Assembly: GCF_009827395.1 (NCBI RefSeq)
Contig: NZ_WTYX01000001.1
Coordinates: forward strand, 1,741,722-1,805,721
DNA: 64,000 bases
Direction: 5' to 3'
Origin: Pontixanthobacter aquaemixtae
Lineage (GTDB): Bacteria; Pseudomonadota; Alphaproteobacteria; Sphingomonadales; Sphingomonadaceae
Part shown: positions 54,556 through 63,269 of the stretch, piece by piece
Layout: each line of letters opens with the position of its first letter
Numbering within the stretch: position 1 is the first letter of the stretch
Notes under the pieces: generated by a model
Databases searched by the model: none
Told to the model about the DNA's origin: nothing
Seen by the model: the letters and a program-made list of their open reading frames with translations, nothing else
Program-made: the position numbers and the translations under genes

Positions 54556-55656
54556 TTATTCGGCAGCCTCAATATGGCGCGAGACATATTCGTCCAGCAT
54601 TCGCAAAGCGGCATCTTCACCAATTTGCTGAGGCGGGTGTTTGCAATAATAGGCACTCGGCGCGATCAAAGCGCCGCTGTCACCATTGTCGAGCGCATAT
54701 TTGCAAAAGCGGATGGCATCCATCACGCAAGCTGCGGCATTGGGGCTGTCCTCAACTGAAAGCCGCAGTTCCATTTCAACCGGAACGCCGCCCCATTGGC
54801 TACCCTCGATCCGCATGAAGCAGACCTTGTTGTCCTTCTGCCATGGAACATATTCGGACGGGCCAATCTGGATATTTTCGTCGTCCAGCCGTGCCGCCAA
54901 CGCTGCCTGTACAGCCTCGGTCTTGGATGTTTTCTTGTCCGCCAAACGCTGCTGATCGAGCATATTCATGAAGTCGGTATTGCCGCCGGTGTTGAGCTGG
55001 TATGTCCGTTCAACATCCACTCCGCGCGTCGTGAACAAGCTGGACAGAGCGCGGTGTATGATTGTCGCGCCGATTTGCGCTTTGATATCGTCGCCGACAA
55101 TGGGCAGGCCGCGCTCGCGAAAGCGCGCTTCCCACTCCGGATCGCTCGCAATAAAGACAGGAATGCAATTGACGACCGCGACACCGGCTTCGAGCGCACA
55201 CTCCATGTAAAACTCGGTCGCCTGCTGCGATCCTACCGGCAGGAAATTGACCAGAATCTGCGCTTTTGACGCCTGCAGTGCGGCAACAATATCTTCCTTT
55301 GTCGCGTCCGGACCATTGGCGATCTGAAACCCGCGTTCCCCTGCCACGGTCATGTGCTCTGCTACACCGTCAAGCACCCGCCCGCGGATCACTCGCGCAC
55401 CACAAGCGGGTACATTATCACAAAAGACCTTAGTGTTATTAGGAGCCGCAAAGATTGCTTCGCTCAGGTCCTTGCCCACCTTGCGCGCATCAACATCAAT
55501 GCCGAGTACAAATCGCACATCCCCGGGCGCATATCCGGCAATCCGGTGATGGATCAGTCCCTGGACCGTATCATTCTGCGAGTAGTGCGCAGCGCCTTGA
55601 ACAAGCGAGCTTGCGCAGTTCCCGATGCCCAGAATGGCTACGCGGACAGGAGTCAT
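54556..55656 (-). CDS. ino1: Inositol-3-phosphate synthase
   Basis: A 366-residue NAD-dependent synthase converting glucose-6-phosphate to 1D-myo-inositol 3-phosphate. It is of the short actinobacterial/archaeal type. The Rossmann motif is VAILGIGNCASSLVQG. Family segments include LVNFLPVGSQQATEFYMECA, VNCIPVFIASDPEW, VGDDIKAQIGATIIHRALS and QLNTGGNTDFMNM. It is the first gene of the minus-strand capsule operon, 34 bases before the IPCT-like gene. Inositol synthesis is uncommon in proteobacteria, which makes its place in a capsule locus notable. Confidence 0.93.
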   Translation of the reverse strand: MTPVRVAILGIGNCASSLVQGAAHYSQNDTVQGLIHHRIAGYAPGDVRFVLGIDVDARKVGKDLSEAIFAAPNNTKVFCDNVPACGARVIRGRVLDGVAEHMTVAGERGFQIANGPDATKEDIVAALQASKAQILVNFLPVGSQQATEFYMECALEAGVAVVNCIPVFIASDPEWEARFRERGLPIVGDDIKAQIGATIIHRALSSLFTTRGVDVERTYQLNTGGNTDFMNMLDQQRLADKKTSKTEAVQAALAARLDDENIQIGPSEYVPWQKDNKVCFMRIEGSQWGGVPVEMELRLSVEDSPNAAACVMDAIRFCKYALDNGDSGALIAPSAYYCKHPPQQIGEDAALRMLDEYVSRHIEAAE

Positions 55657-56005
55657 ATATTCGTAAGCCTCAATCTTGTTCAGCCCGCAGGTTACGGGAA
55701 TGCCTGGTCAATAAACGCCGCTGCAAATGGCGGGTCACAGGATATATCCTCTGCCCCGCCATTGGAAGAGCCAAGCGGCCAATCTACAAATTATACAGAT
55801 ACCTAGCGGCCAATCAGAACAAACATGCTTTCAATTGGAGGAAGCTGGAAACTATATTACAGATTTCGGGTTCATGGCTGCCGTTTGCTCCGTCAAAGGT
55901 GACTTTCCCCATGAAGCTGGTTTTTGCACTCTGTCGGAGATACGAGTTGACCAGGCCATGAACAGGGGCCGCCAAAGTGAAGCAAAGCGCTGAGAGGCAC
56001 CCAAT
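55657..56005. other. Divergent promoter region
   Basis: About 350 bases between the minus-strand inositol/capsule operon and the plus-strand glycosyltransferase gene. It holds AT-rich stretches (for example CTATATTACAGATTTC near 55850) and should contain both promoters. No convincing gene, hairpin or binding site was found. Confidence 0.5.
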
Positions 56006-57130
56006 ATGCCAACCGTGTGTCTCGATTGCCGTTATATCAAGCCCAGGCCCAGCGGGATTGCTGGAGTGGTCAGCGCATTGGTGGACCATTTGCCGGCGCT
56101 GGCACCGGACTGGCGTTTCCTTTTCCTGCGACACGCATCGCTTAGGCGCGCGCTTTCCGACGCGCCGAATGTGACCGAGATCGAACTTGCGGCTGAGGTC
56201 AACGGGCCCGCCGGAATGTGGTTTTTGCCGCAGCTTGTCGATCTGCGAGGGATCGATTTGTTCCACGCTCCCGCCAATATTTTGCCGCGCGGGCTTGATA
56301 TGCCGTGCGTTACGACCATTCACGATTTGATGTGGCTGACACATCCCAATCTTTGCAATGCGGGGCCGTGGGGACGGGTTGAGCGGTTTTTCTACCGCCA
56401 TGGGATCAATCGCGCATTGGAACAGTCCGACGCAATCGTAACGGTTAGCCAATCCACGCGGGATTCGATTGTTGAGAGGAGCGCGGGGCTAGCAGGAAAA
56501 ACCCGCGCAATTTTGCCCGGCGTTTCAGCCGGTTTTCAGCCGCAGGATGTGAGCCAAGCCATGCTCCAACACCTTAGCATCGGCGCAGCGCGATATGTGC
56601 TCGTGGTGGGACAAAATGCCCCCTATAAGAACCACGAAGGCGCCCTTCGCGGGTTTGCCCGCGCCTTTGCAAATGAGCCGGATATTGATCTGGTATTTGT
56701 GCAGCGCCGCAGCGGATCTTCGGGGCCAGTGCGGCGGCTAGCAAACACATTGAACCTGTCGGGCAGAGTCCACTTTCTGCCTTCTCTTGAAGAACGTGAT
56801 CTGGCGACATTATACAGTGGCGCAATGGCCTTGCTGCATCCTTCCTTCCAAGAGGGATTCGGGATGCCACTGGCCGAAGCTATGGCGAGCGGCCTTCCTG
56901 TGATCACCAGCAAATGTTCTGCCATGCCCGAAGTAACGGGTGGGGCAGCATTGTTGGTTGATCCCGAAGATTCTTCTTCGATTGCGTTTGCTTTGAAACG
57001 CGTCGCAGACGAACCGGGTCTGGCGGACAAGCTCCGGAACGATGGTCTCGCCAGAGCCAAACAACTCGATTGGCACGATTTTGCGGTTGGCAATCTCGAA
57101 GTGTACAAGCATGTCCTTGGACAAAACTAA
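56006..57130 (+). CDS. Glycosyltransferase family 4
   Basis: A 374-residue GT-B glycosyltransferase. The donor-binding half has VVGQNAPYKNHEGALRGFAR, LPSLEERDLATLYSGAMALL and the family motif FQEGFGMPLAEAMASGLPVI. The N-terminal half starts with LDCRYIKPRPSGIAGVV, as in mannosyltransferase-like enzymes. It is divergent from the main capsule operon but belongs to the locus by content. Its stop codon overlaps that of the convergent CDP-alcohol phosphotransferase gene (CTAA at 57127-57130). A mannosyl- or other glycosyl-transfer to an inositol lipid or to the capsule is possible. Confidence 0.9.
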   Translation: MPTVCLDCRYIKPRPSGIAGVVSALVDHLPALAPDWRFLFLRHASLRRALSDAPNVTEIELAAEVNGPAGMWFLPQLVDLRGIDLFHAPANILPRGLDMPCVTTIHDLMWLTHPNLCNAGPWGRVERFFYRHGINRALEQSDAIVTVSQSTRDSIVERSAGLAGKTRAILPGVSAGFQPQDVSQAMLQHLSIGAARYVLVVGQNAPYKNHEGALRGFARAFANEPDIDLVFVQRRSGSSGPVRRLANTLNLSGRVHFLPSLEERDLATLYSGAMALLHPSFQEGFGMPLAEAMASGLPVITSKCSAMPEVTGGAALLVDPEDSSSIAFALKRVADEPGLADKLRNDGLARAKQLDWHDFAVGNLEVYKHVLGQN

Positions 57131-57933
57131 AGCGCGGCGCGCAGGGACCGCATCGTTTTGCGTGATCGCCAAATTGCATGGGCCAAAGCGAGATTTAGCA
57201 CGGTTATTTCGTACAGGAAATACCAAACCGGCGATCCGGCCAACATCGATAATCCCAATGCTACTGTCCGATAGGTGGCACCAAGAAGCCCACTTCCTGC
57301 CAATGGAGAAGGGCCCAATTCAAGCAGTCGAGAGCGGAGCTGTTCGCGTTTCAGCGGGTCGACAGCGGCACCTTCAAGCTCTGCATCACCCGGCGCGAGT
57401 TTATCGGCTATGCCAATATAGAAACTGCCGATGGATCGCGCCCAAGCGGGGCTGGAAATACCCGCCGATCGAAGCCACGAAACACCATGCACCCAATCGA
57501 GATATTGCCTACGCTGTGCTTCATGAAAGCTTGCCTGCGCGATGCGGCTTACTGCCGCCGCCGCGGCAAGGAGCCACGCCAATGGACCGAAGGCGGCAAA
57601 GGCTGCGCCGGCTAATAGGCAGTATAGGATGAAGTGCGAGAAATAGTCACACAGCCCGTCGACAATCTCCCCTTTAGGGCTTGATTGACCCGTCAGCCGC
57701 GCCAAATCGCCATCTGCCCCATCGAACACATGCCAGGCCATATGTAAGGCAAGGCCCAACAGCACGGAGCCGGGCCATCCCGGCTGGAGGTAAGCGATGC
57801 CCGCAAACACCACCATCAATCCGCCCGCAACCGATACCATGTTGGGTGTTGCCCGCGTTTGCGCCAAAACCCGCGCCAGCCGCGCCGCTATGGGATGGAA
57901 AATGACGCGGTCCAATGGCGACTGCATCGACAT
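57127..57933 (-). CDS. CDP-alcohol phosphotransferase
   Basis: A membrane protein of about 268 residues with six hydrophobic segments and the family active site DGADGDLARLTGQ, then G..VDGLCD. This is the Asp-rich motif that holds two metal ions and attacks CDP-linked alcohols. Members make phospholipids or inositol phosphodiesters. ATG at 57933 has GGGGCGAG just upstream; a GTG at 58008 would add 25 residues that do not look conserved. It is tail-to-tail with the glycosyltransferase gene. With inositol-phosphate synthesis nearby, it may build a phosphatidylinositol-type lipid or an inositol phosphodiester. Confidence 0.87.
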   Translation of the reverse strand: MSMQSPLDRVIFHPIAARLARVLAQTRATPNMVSVAGGLMVVFAGIAYLQPGWPGSVLLGLALHMAWHVFDGADGDLARLTGQSSPKGEIVDGLCDYFSHFILYCLLAGAAFAAFGPLAWLLAAAAAVSRIAQASFHEAQRRQYLDWVHGVSWLRSAGISSPAWARSIGSFYIGIADKLAPGDAELEGAAVDPLKREQLRSRLLELGPSPLAGSGLLGATYRTVALGLSMLAGSPVWYFLYEITVLNLALAHAIWRSRKTMRSLRAAL

Positions 57934-58115
57934 CACTCGCCCCGCATCCGGTGCATTCTTGGCGCGGGAGGATTGGCCGGGAATTCGAGTGGTCACTTGG
58001 TCGCTCACTTTTGCGGAAGGCCCAGCGCAGGCTGGCCCGCCATCTTGTAATCATCCCTCATCCCTATAGACCTCACTGTGATCACCAGCCCTTTTTTGCA
58101 AGCCGCTTGAAAGCA

Positions 58116-59180
58116 ATGCCCGCTTCATCACCTATTCCCATCCTGTTTGAGAGCGAAGCCGCAGCCAACTCCTTGGTGGCAGGCATTCCCGCCGCAGCGC
58201 GCGCAGCTAGGCATGCCAGTTCGCTAAAAGACCGGGCAGAAGAATCCGCTTCCATCCATATCGGCGTTCGCGGCGGATGGGTACCAAGCGCGCTTTGCGA
58301 GCGAGAGGTCGAGCGCCTTACGGCGGGATTGCAATGGAAAGCCGTCGATGCCGCGGCCTCGGACAATGCGGAGTGGATTCCCGGAGTGGACCTGCAGTGC
58401 GAAACAGAAGGCAATTGTCTGGAGCCATCCAAGCACCCTGGCTCGTCCGGCGCGGACGACATCGCCAATCTGAAGATTCAGGCGCGCCGTATAATTTCGT
58501 CAACGGGAAAGCCGGGTGACGGGGTTATCTCGCGCCACATCAACCGGCCCATCTCGCAGACAATATCGCGCTCGCTGCTCCATTGGCCCGGTATCCGGCC
58601 TTGGCATGCAACTATGGCCGCAGCGATCATCGGGCTGGGTATGTTTGCCGCCTTGGTTTTTGGTGGCTCTGCAGGATTGATCGTTGGGGCAATTTTGTTC
58701 CAGACTGCCTCGATTGTCGATGGCGCAGACGGCGAAATCGCCCGTGCCACCTTTCGCACCTCAGCGCGCGGCGCCATGATGGATAGTGTAACCGATGCAG
58801 CCACCAATCTGGGGTTTGTTGGCGGGGTGAGTTTCAATCTTTATATGGCCGGGCAGCAACACGCGGGAATTGCCGGCGCAATCGGTTTCGCGCTCCTGAC
58901 CTTTGGCAGTGCCCTTCTGGCCATCCAGTCCAGACGCGACGGCGGGCCGTTCACCTTCGATGCCCTAAAAACCCGTTTCCGCGAGAAGCCATCACCGTTG
59001 AAGCAGTGGCTGACCTATATCACCATGCGCGATTTCTACGCTTTTGCGGCTTTTCTGGCCATTCTGGCCGGAGGGGCAACCTATTTGCTGTTCGCCTTCG
59101 CGACGATTGCAAGCGGATGGTTCGTGGTGCTTTGCTGGACATTGGCACAGACAAACACTGCCTCTGCACCACCGGATTGA
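58116..59180 (+). CDS. CDP-alcohol phosphotransferase, DIPPS-like, with N-terminal extension
   Basis: A 354-residue protein. The C-terminal 210 or so residues are a polytopic CDP-alcohol phosphotransferase with VDGADGEIARATFRTSARGA and MMDSVTD. Before it, GDGVISRHINRPISQTISR matches the linker and first amphipathic helix of di-myo-inositol-phosphate-phosphate synthases. The first 130 or so residues may be a degenerate nucleotidyltransferase half, which would mirror the fused archaeal IPCT/DIPPS enzyme, with the active cytidylyltransferase provided separately. ATG at 58116 is preferred because an upstream start overlaps the neighbouring gene. Product is unknown: an inositol phosphodiester is the leading idea. 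Confidence 0.82.
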   Translation: MPASSPIPILFESEAAANSLVAGIPAAARAARHASSLKDRAEESASIHIGVRGGWVPSALCEREVERLTAGLQWKAVDAAASDNAEWIPGVDLQCETEGNCLEPSKHPGSSGADDIANLKIQARRIISSTGKPGDGVISRHINRPISQTISRSLLHWPGIRPWHATMAAAIIGLGMFAALVFGGSAGLIVGAILFQTASIVDGADGEIARATFRTSARGAMMDSVTDAATNLGFVGGVSFNLYMAGQQHAGIAGAIGFALLTFGSALLAIQSRRDGGPFTFDALKTRFREKPSPLKQWLTYITMRDFYAFAAFLAILAGGATYLLFAFATIASGWFVVLCWTLAQTNTASAPPD

Positions 59181-59238
59181 CGATTGCCTTGTGGCATCAA
59201 TAGTGCCATTTTTGGCTCGCATTCAAGGGGATCGTTTG

Positions 59239-60306
59239 GTGAGGAAAATCCTAATCGGAACTGTCGTGCTGGCTGGAGTGCTGATTGCGTCTGGCATTCT
59301 ATTGCAGACGCAAATTGGAACCGCCTTGTTCAAACGGGGATTCGAGCAGAATATCGACAATAACACGGTGGCCGGCTTGCCGGATGGATTGCATGTCGGA
59401 CTATGCGGTACCGGATCGCCCATGCCCAATCCGCAGCGCGCTGGCCCTTGCAACATTGTGATCGCCGGAAATCAGGTTTTTGTCGTCGATATCGGTGAAG
59501 GCGGCGCGCGCAATATGGCGCTGATGGGCTTTGATGCATCGCGGATCTCCGCATTGCTGCTGACCCATTTTCATTCCGACCACATCGACGGAATGGGGCC
59601 TTTGATGCTCAATCATTGGGTGCGTGGGGCCAGAACTTCTCCTCTCCCGGTCTATGGCCCGACCGGCGTTGAAGCCATCACTGACGGGTTCAATGCCGCT
59701 TACTCAACCGACAACACCTATCGCACCGCACATCATGGTGAAGCTGTCGCGCCGCTCAGCGGTGGCGGAGCGCAGGCCATGCCCTTTGAGATGGAAGGCC
59801 AAAGCGCCGTTGTGCTGGAACGCGGCGAATTGAAAATCACCGCATTCAAGGTGCCACACAATCCTGCGGACCCCGCTGTCGGATATCGTTTCGACTATAA
59901 GGGCCGTTCGTTTTGCATCAGCGGCGACACCGCAAAATCACCCAGTCTCGAGCGGGTTTGCAAGAATGTCGATGTGCTGGTCCACGAAGCATTGCAGCCA
60001 GCCTTGGTGAAGGAAATGCAGAGCGTGCTGGAAGCGCGCGGAAATGCATCGGCGGCCAAGATCATGTTCGATATTCAGGATTACCACGCCTCTCCCGAAG
60101 AGGCCGCTGAAAGCGCGCAAACTGCGGGGGCCGAAATGCTGGTCCTGTCGCACCTCGTTCCGCCCTTGCCGCTATCCTATCTCTATCCGGCATTTTTGGG
60201 TGATGCGGCAAGTCGCTTTGACGGACCATTGATCGTAGGGGAAGACGGCATGCTCTTTAGCTTGCCCGCTGATAGTAACGCGATTGAACAATCCCGACTG
60301 ATGTAG
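59239..60306 (+). CDS. Membrane-anchored metallo-beta-lactamase-fold hydrolase
   Basis: A 355-residue protein with an N-terminal hydrophobic anchor (about 3-22). The MBL fold has metal-ligand motif THFHSDHIDGM, later ISGDTAKS (bridging Asp) and VLSHLVPP (His), plus the RNase Z/arylsulfatase-like CGTGSPMPNPQRAGPC loop. The GTG at 59239 has AAGGGG eight bases upstream; earlier starts overlap the phosphotransferase gene. It may act in the periplasm on phosphodiesters or sulfate esters. The nearby formylglycine-enzyme gene would fit sulfate-ester chemistry, but that is inference. Confidence 0.85.
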   Translation: MRKILIGTVVLAGVLIASGILLQTQIGTALFKRGFEQNIDNNTVAGLPDGLHVGLCGTGSPMPNPQRAGPCNIVIAGNQVFVVDIGEGGARNMALMGFDASRISALLLTHFHSDHIDGMGPLMLNHWVRGARTSPLPVYGPTGVEAITDGFNAAYSTDNTYRTAHHGEAVAPLSGGGAQAMPFEMEGQSAVVLERGELKITAFKVPHNPADPAVGYRFDYKGRSFCISGDTAKSPSLERVCKNVDVLVHEALQPALVKEMQSVLEARGNASAAKIMFDIQDYHASPEEAAESAQTAGAEMLVLSHLVPPLPLSYLYPAFLGDAASRFDGPLIVGEDGMLFSLPADSNAIEQSRLM

Positions 60307-60490
60307 GGACAAACCGCGATGTACACTATTCACGGCGCGGTGGGCTCTTCCTGCTCGATGAAAGTGCGAGCATTACACCGCCATAGACGGAGGCAACAAT
60401 CAAGTTGGCAATGGACGCATCGTTCAACGAATGCGGCAACGCTATGCCATGCTCAAAGCGGACACGCGAGCAAAACGCGGCCGTAAAGGC

Positions 60491-61396
60491 TTAGTCCGGC
60501 GCGGAGCGTTCATTGTCGACCAGACGGAAACCGATGTGATCTGTCCCCAAACCACGTTCCTGAAACTGGCGAGCCGCAGGGCGGTAGCGCGCGCAGTAAT
60601 TGGCAGCGCATAAAAACGAACCACCCTTGATGACTTTCACCGGCTCAACAGCGTCCGCGCGTCCCGCATTTGTTGTGGTCCATTCCCAGACATTGCCAAT
60701 CATATCATGCAAACCAAAACCGTTCGCCTCAAAGCAGCCAACCGGCGCGCGTGATGTAAATCCGTCTTCGCCCATATCCTGGGCAGGAAAAGCGCCTTGA
60801 TAGGTATTCGCTAACGCTTTGCCGGAGGAATCGACCGGCTCGGGCAAAGCCGTTTCCCCTGCACGGGCTGCATATTCCCATTGCTCTTCGCTGGGCAAAC
60901 TCATCCCTGCCCATTCGGCATAGGCCTGCGCATCCTGGTATGCGATCTGGACAACCGGGTCGTTGCCACGACCATCTATCGCGCTTTCTGGACCAGAGGG
61001 GGTTCGCCACATCGCCCCCGGCACCCATACCCACCAGTTTCGATCGTCCGGAGTGGGGACGCGAAAAACCGCGGATCCGGGCACCAACATGTCTGGCGGC
61101 GCGCCGGGCATAGGCGGAGGGTCCATTTCCGCAGCGGTTACATATCCGGTTTCTTCGACAAATCGCGCAAATTGCGAATTGGTGACTTCTGTCGTACCGA
61201 TCCAGAAACCATCAACTTCGACCAAACGCATTGGTCCTTCCTCGGGATAATTCGGATTTTCCCCCATCGGGAAAGTCCCGCCATCAACCCAAATCATCCC
61301 GCCATCGGAAATCCCTCTGCATGATACGGCATCCGGCTCATCGTCTGCTGCGGTACAGCTCGCCAGCAACAGCGCCAGACCAATCACCCCTCGCAT
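60491..61396 (-). CDS. Formylglycine-generating enzyme family lipoprotein
   Basis: A 301-residue protein with lipobox LLLASC (cysteine 14), so it should be anchored in the periplasm. The FGE-sulfatase domain is complete, from WVDGGTFPMGENPNYPEEG through GNVWEWT to the end. Both active-site cysteines are present (GGSFLCAANYCARYR, about residues 263 and 268). Many bacterial relatives lack them, so real oxidation of a sulfatase cysteine to formylglycine is plausible. The start at 61396 lies three bases after the TetR stop and is probably coupled to it. No sulfatase gene is in the window. Confidence 0.88.
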   Translation of the reverse strand: MRGVIGLALLLASCTAADDEPDAVSCRGISDGGMIWVDGGTFPMGENPNYPEEGPMRLVEVDGFWIGTTEVTNSQFARFVEETGYVTAAEMDPPPMPGAPPDMLVPGSAVFRVPTPDDRNWWVWVPGAMWRTPSGPESAIDGRGNDPVVQIAYQDAQAYAEWAGMSLPSEEQWEYAARAGETALPEPVDSSGKALANTYQGAFPAQDMGEDGFTSRAPVGCFEANGFGLHDMIGNVWEWTTTNAGRADAVEPVKVIKGGSFLCAANYCARYRPAARQFQERGLGTDHIGFRLVDNERSAPD

Positions 61397-61398
61397 TG

Positions 61399-62022
61399 TC
61401 AGCTCTCGATCTGGTCCAGAATGTCGCGGAGCAATTGGGTGATCACTTCCACTGTTTTGGTTTTTGATAGTCCCTCGTCCTGCCGGAAATGGCGCCAGCA
61501 ATCAAAGCTTGTGGCAAGAACGATGGCCCGGCCGCGTTCGCTGTCCCGCTCGATTGTTGGAGGCAAGATACCACGCAGCAGGTTGCGTTCTCCCTTGAGC
61601 AAACGATCGTAGTTCTTTTTCAGCATCGGTGACTGGAATCTCCGGATACTGGTCGAAAGCCTGTATGGCGCAGTATGCTCGTAAATCTTCGAGCGCCGTT
61701 CGATCAGCTCAACCAGCTGTTCACGCCAATCGTCCGACCGGAAGGGAGCGGTGATTCTCGGCTGATATGCGTTCCAGAGAATCTCATCCATCTCGCGATA
61801 GATCGATTCCTTGTCATCGAAATGCCGGAATACGGAGCGCAGGCCAACGCCTGCTTGCTCAGCCACTTTGGCTGCGCTCGGGTCAATATCGCCCTGTACG
61901 ATCAGATCCATCATCGCCTGAATGATCTTCTTGCGGCTCGACCTGCTGCGTTCGCGGCGACCGTCCGCAAGCGGCCCTTCACCATCGATCACTTTCTCAA
62001 CTGCAACGCTTTGGTCTGCCAT
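61399..62022 (-). CDS. TetR/AcrR-family transcriptional regulator
   Basis: A 207-residue repressor-type regulator. The N-terminal helix-turn-helix spans about 25-70 (KKIIQAMMDLIVQGDIDPSA, VAEQAGVGLRSVFRHFDDKE), with the SVFRHF recognition helix typical of the family. The C-terminal ligand domain is helical and of unknown specificity. It is co-transcribed with the formylglycine-enzyme lipoprotein, which it may regulate. The ligand cannot be deduced. Confidence 0.92.
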   Translation of the reverse strand: MADQSVAVEKVIDGEGPLADGRRERSRSSRKKIIQAMMDLIVQGDIDPSAAKVAEQAGVGLRSVFRHFDDKESIYREMDEILWNAYQPRITAPFRSDDWREQLVELIERRSKIYEHTAPYRLSTSIRRFQSPMLKKNYDRLLKGERNLLRGILPPTIERDSERGRAIVLATSFDCWRHFRQDEGLSKTKTVEVITQLLRDILDQIES

Positions 62023-62168
62023 TCTTACCCCGATTTCGTATCAAGCGAGACATTGCCAGCGAAAATCGATGAATTCCAGAGCGCCAAAGTATTGTGGCGG
62101 CAAACGCCTGCGCTCTTTATCAGCCGATGGAACGGATGACCCCTTCCGGGCGGCCCTCGGCTTAGGTG

Positions 62169-63197
62169 TCAAAGGCTTCGCGCACTTCCGCGGTCGAGCA
62201 GCCGAACCGGAACCCTGCGCTTTATGTTCGCCTCATCCTGTTTCTCAAGGACAGTTTGAACCAGCATAGCGCCTGCTACATCGAAATCAGGTTCGATCGT
62301 GCTGAGCGGCGGGCGGGTGTGATTACCAGCCATGATCCCGTCAAATCCGATAAGGGAGCATTGGGATGGAACGTCAACATTGCGATTGCGCAGTTCGTTC
62401 AACGCCCCCAAGGCAATCGAATCACACACGGCAAATATGCCGTCGAACGGTTGTTTGCGATCGAGCAAGTCCGAAACCGCTTTGCGCCCTTGCGCATCGC
62501 GGTCCAGCGCCCCGTCAATTTCGACGAAATGTGGCTCCAGCCCCGCTTCGTCCATTGCCGCGAGAAATCCTTCGTAGCGTTCATGGAATTGCAACTGCGG
62601 AGAGCCGGTGGCGCCGATATGAACGATATCGCGGCAACCGGCATCAATCAGCCTGCGCGTGGCCAATATTCCGCCTTCGTAATTGTCTGAACGGATCCAA
62701 TCGAGATCCTCATAAGGTGACCCCCAGAACGCGGTGGCGTGATCATCGCTTAGCGCGCGAAAATGTTCCCACGCCGCATGATTGGATGTCGTACCGATGA
62801 CGATCAATCCGTCGGCCTGGCCGCGATCCTCATATCGACCAAAGAATTCCTCTTCCTTCGACTGGAACGACACAATCGTTTCGATATCCTGTTTGGAAGC
62901 CGCCGCGCACACACTGCCCAACAGGGAAAAATAGAACGGGTTGATATCGCTGGCCATTTCGCCAGGGCGACAAATGACCACAACCGCGAGCGTTCCGGTC
63001 GATCCCTTGCGCAACCGGGCGGCCCGCGTGTCGACCATGTAATCGAGCTCCTTGGCGGCCGCCAACACACGGTCGCGGGTTGCAACCGTAATGGCTGTTG
63101 AGCCCGCAAGCGCTCTGGAAACAGTCGATTGGCTAACGCCTGCACGCTCTGCCACATCGAAGGAAGTCGCGCGTCTGCGCTCTACGGGGTCCGCCAT
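62169..63197 (-). CDS. LacI-family transcriptional regulator
   Basis: A 342-residue regulator. The helix-turn-helix at about 12-35 (TSFDVAERAGVSQSTVSRAL) is followed by the hinge helix region (VLAAAKELDYMVDTRAARLR) and a periplasmic-binding-protein-like sugar domain with ILATRRLIDAGCRDIVHIGA. ATG at 63197 has AGGTGA upstream; the GTG two codons earlier is less likely. It is upstream of a sodium:solute symporter remnant on the same strand, so it probably controls sugar uptake and breakdown genes, and perhaps itself. Confidence 0.92.
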   Translation of the reverse strand: MADPVERRRATSFDVAERAGVSQSTVSRALAGSTAITVATRDRVLAAAKELDYMVDTRAARLRKGSTGTLAVVVICRPGEMASDINPFYFSLLGSVCAAASKQDIETIVSFQSKEEEFFGRYEDRGQADGLIVIGTTSNHAAWEHFRALSDDHATAFWGSPYEDLDWIRSDNYEGGILATRRLIDAGCRDIVHIGATGSPQLQFHERYEGFLAAMDEAGLEPHFVEIDGALDRDAQGRKAVSDLLDRKQPFDGIFAVCDSIALGALNELRNRNVDVPSQCSLIGFDGIMAGNHTRPPLSTIEPDFDVAGAMLVQTVLEKQDEANIKRRVPVRLLDRGSARSL

Positions 63198-63227
63198 TGT
63201 CACCTAGTCGTAAATCAATCTCCGGTC

Positions 63228-63247
63228 GGCAACGCTAACGCATTGCC
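63228..63247. promoter_or_regulatory. Operator-like palindrome upstream of the LacI gene
   Basis: The imperfect palindrome GGCAACGCTAACGCATTGCC is centred about 40 bases upstream of the LacI-family start. Its AACGCTAACGC core resembles LacI-family operators, so it is a candidate autoregulatory site. No match to a known consensus was computed. Confidence 0.45.
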
Positions 63248-63269
63248 GCGCCAAAGTACAACCGGGTGC

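Noticed and set aside
57915-58115. Upstream extension of the DIPPS-like protein
   Set aside because: It would overlap the convergent/divergent phosphotransferase gene by about 90 bases, and the residues look unconserved. The ATG at 58116 is preferred.
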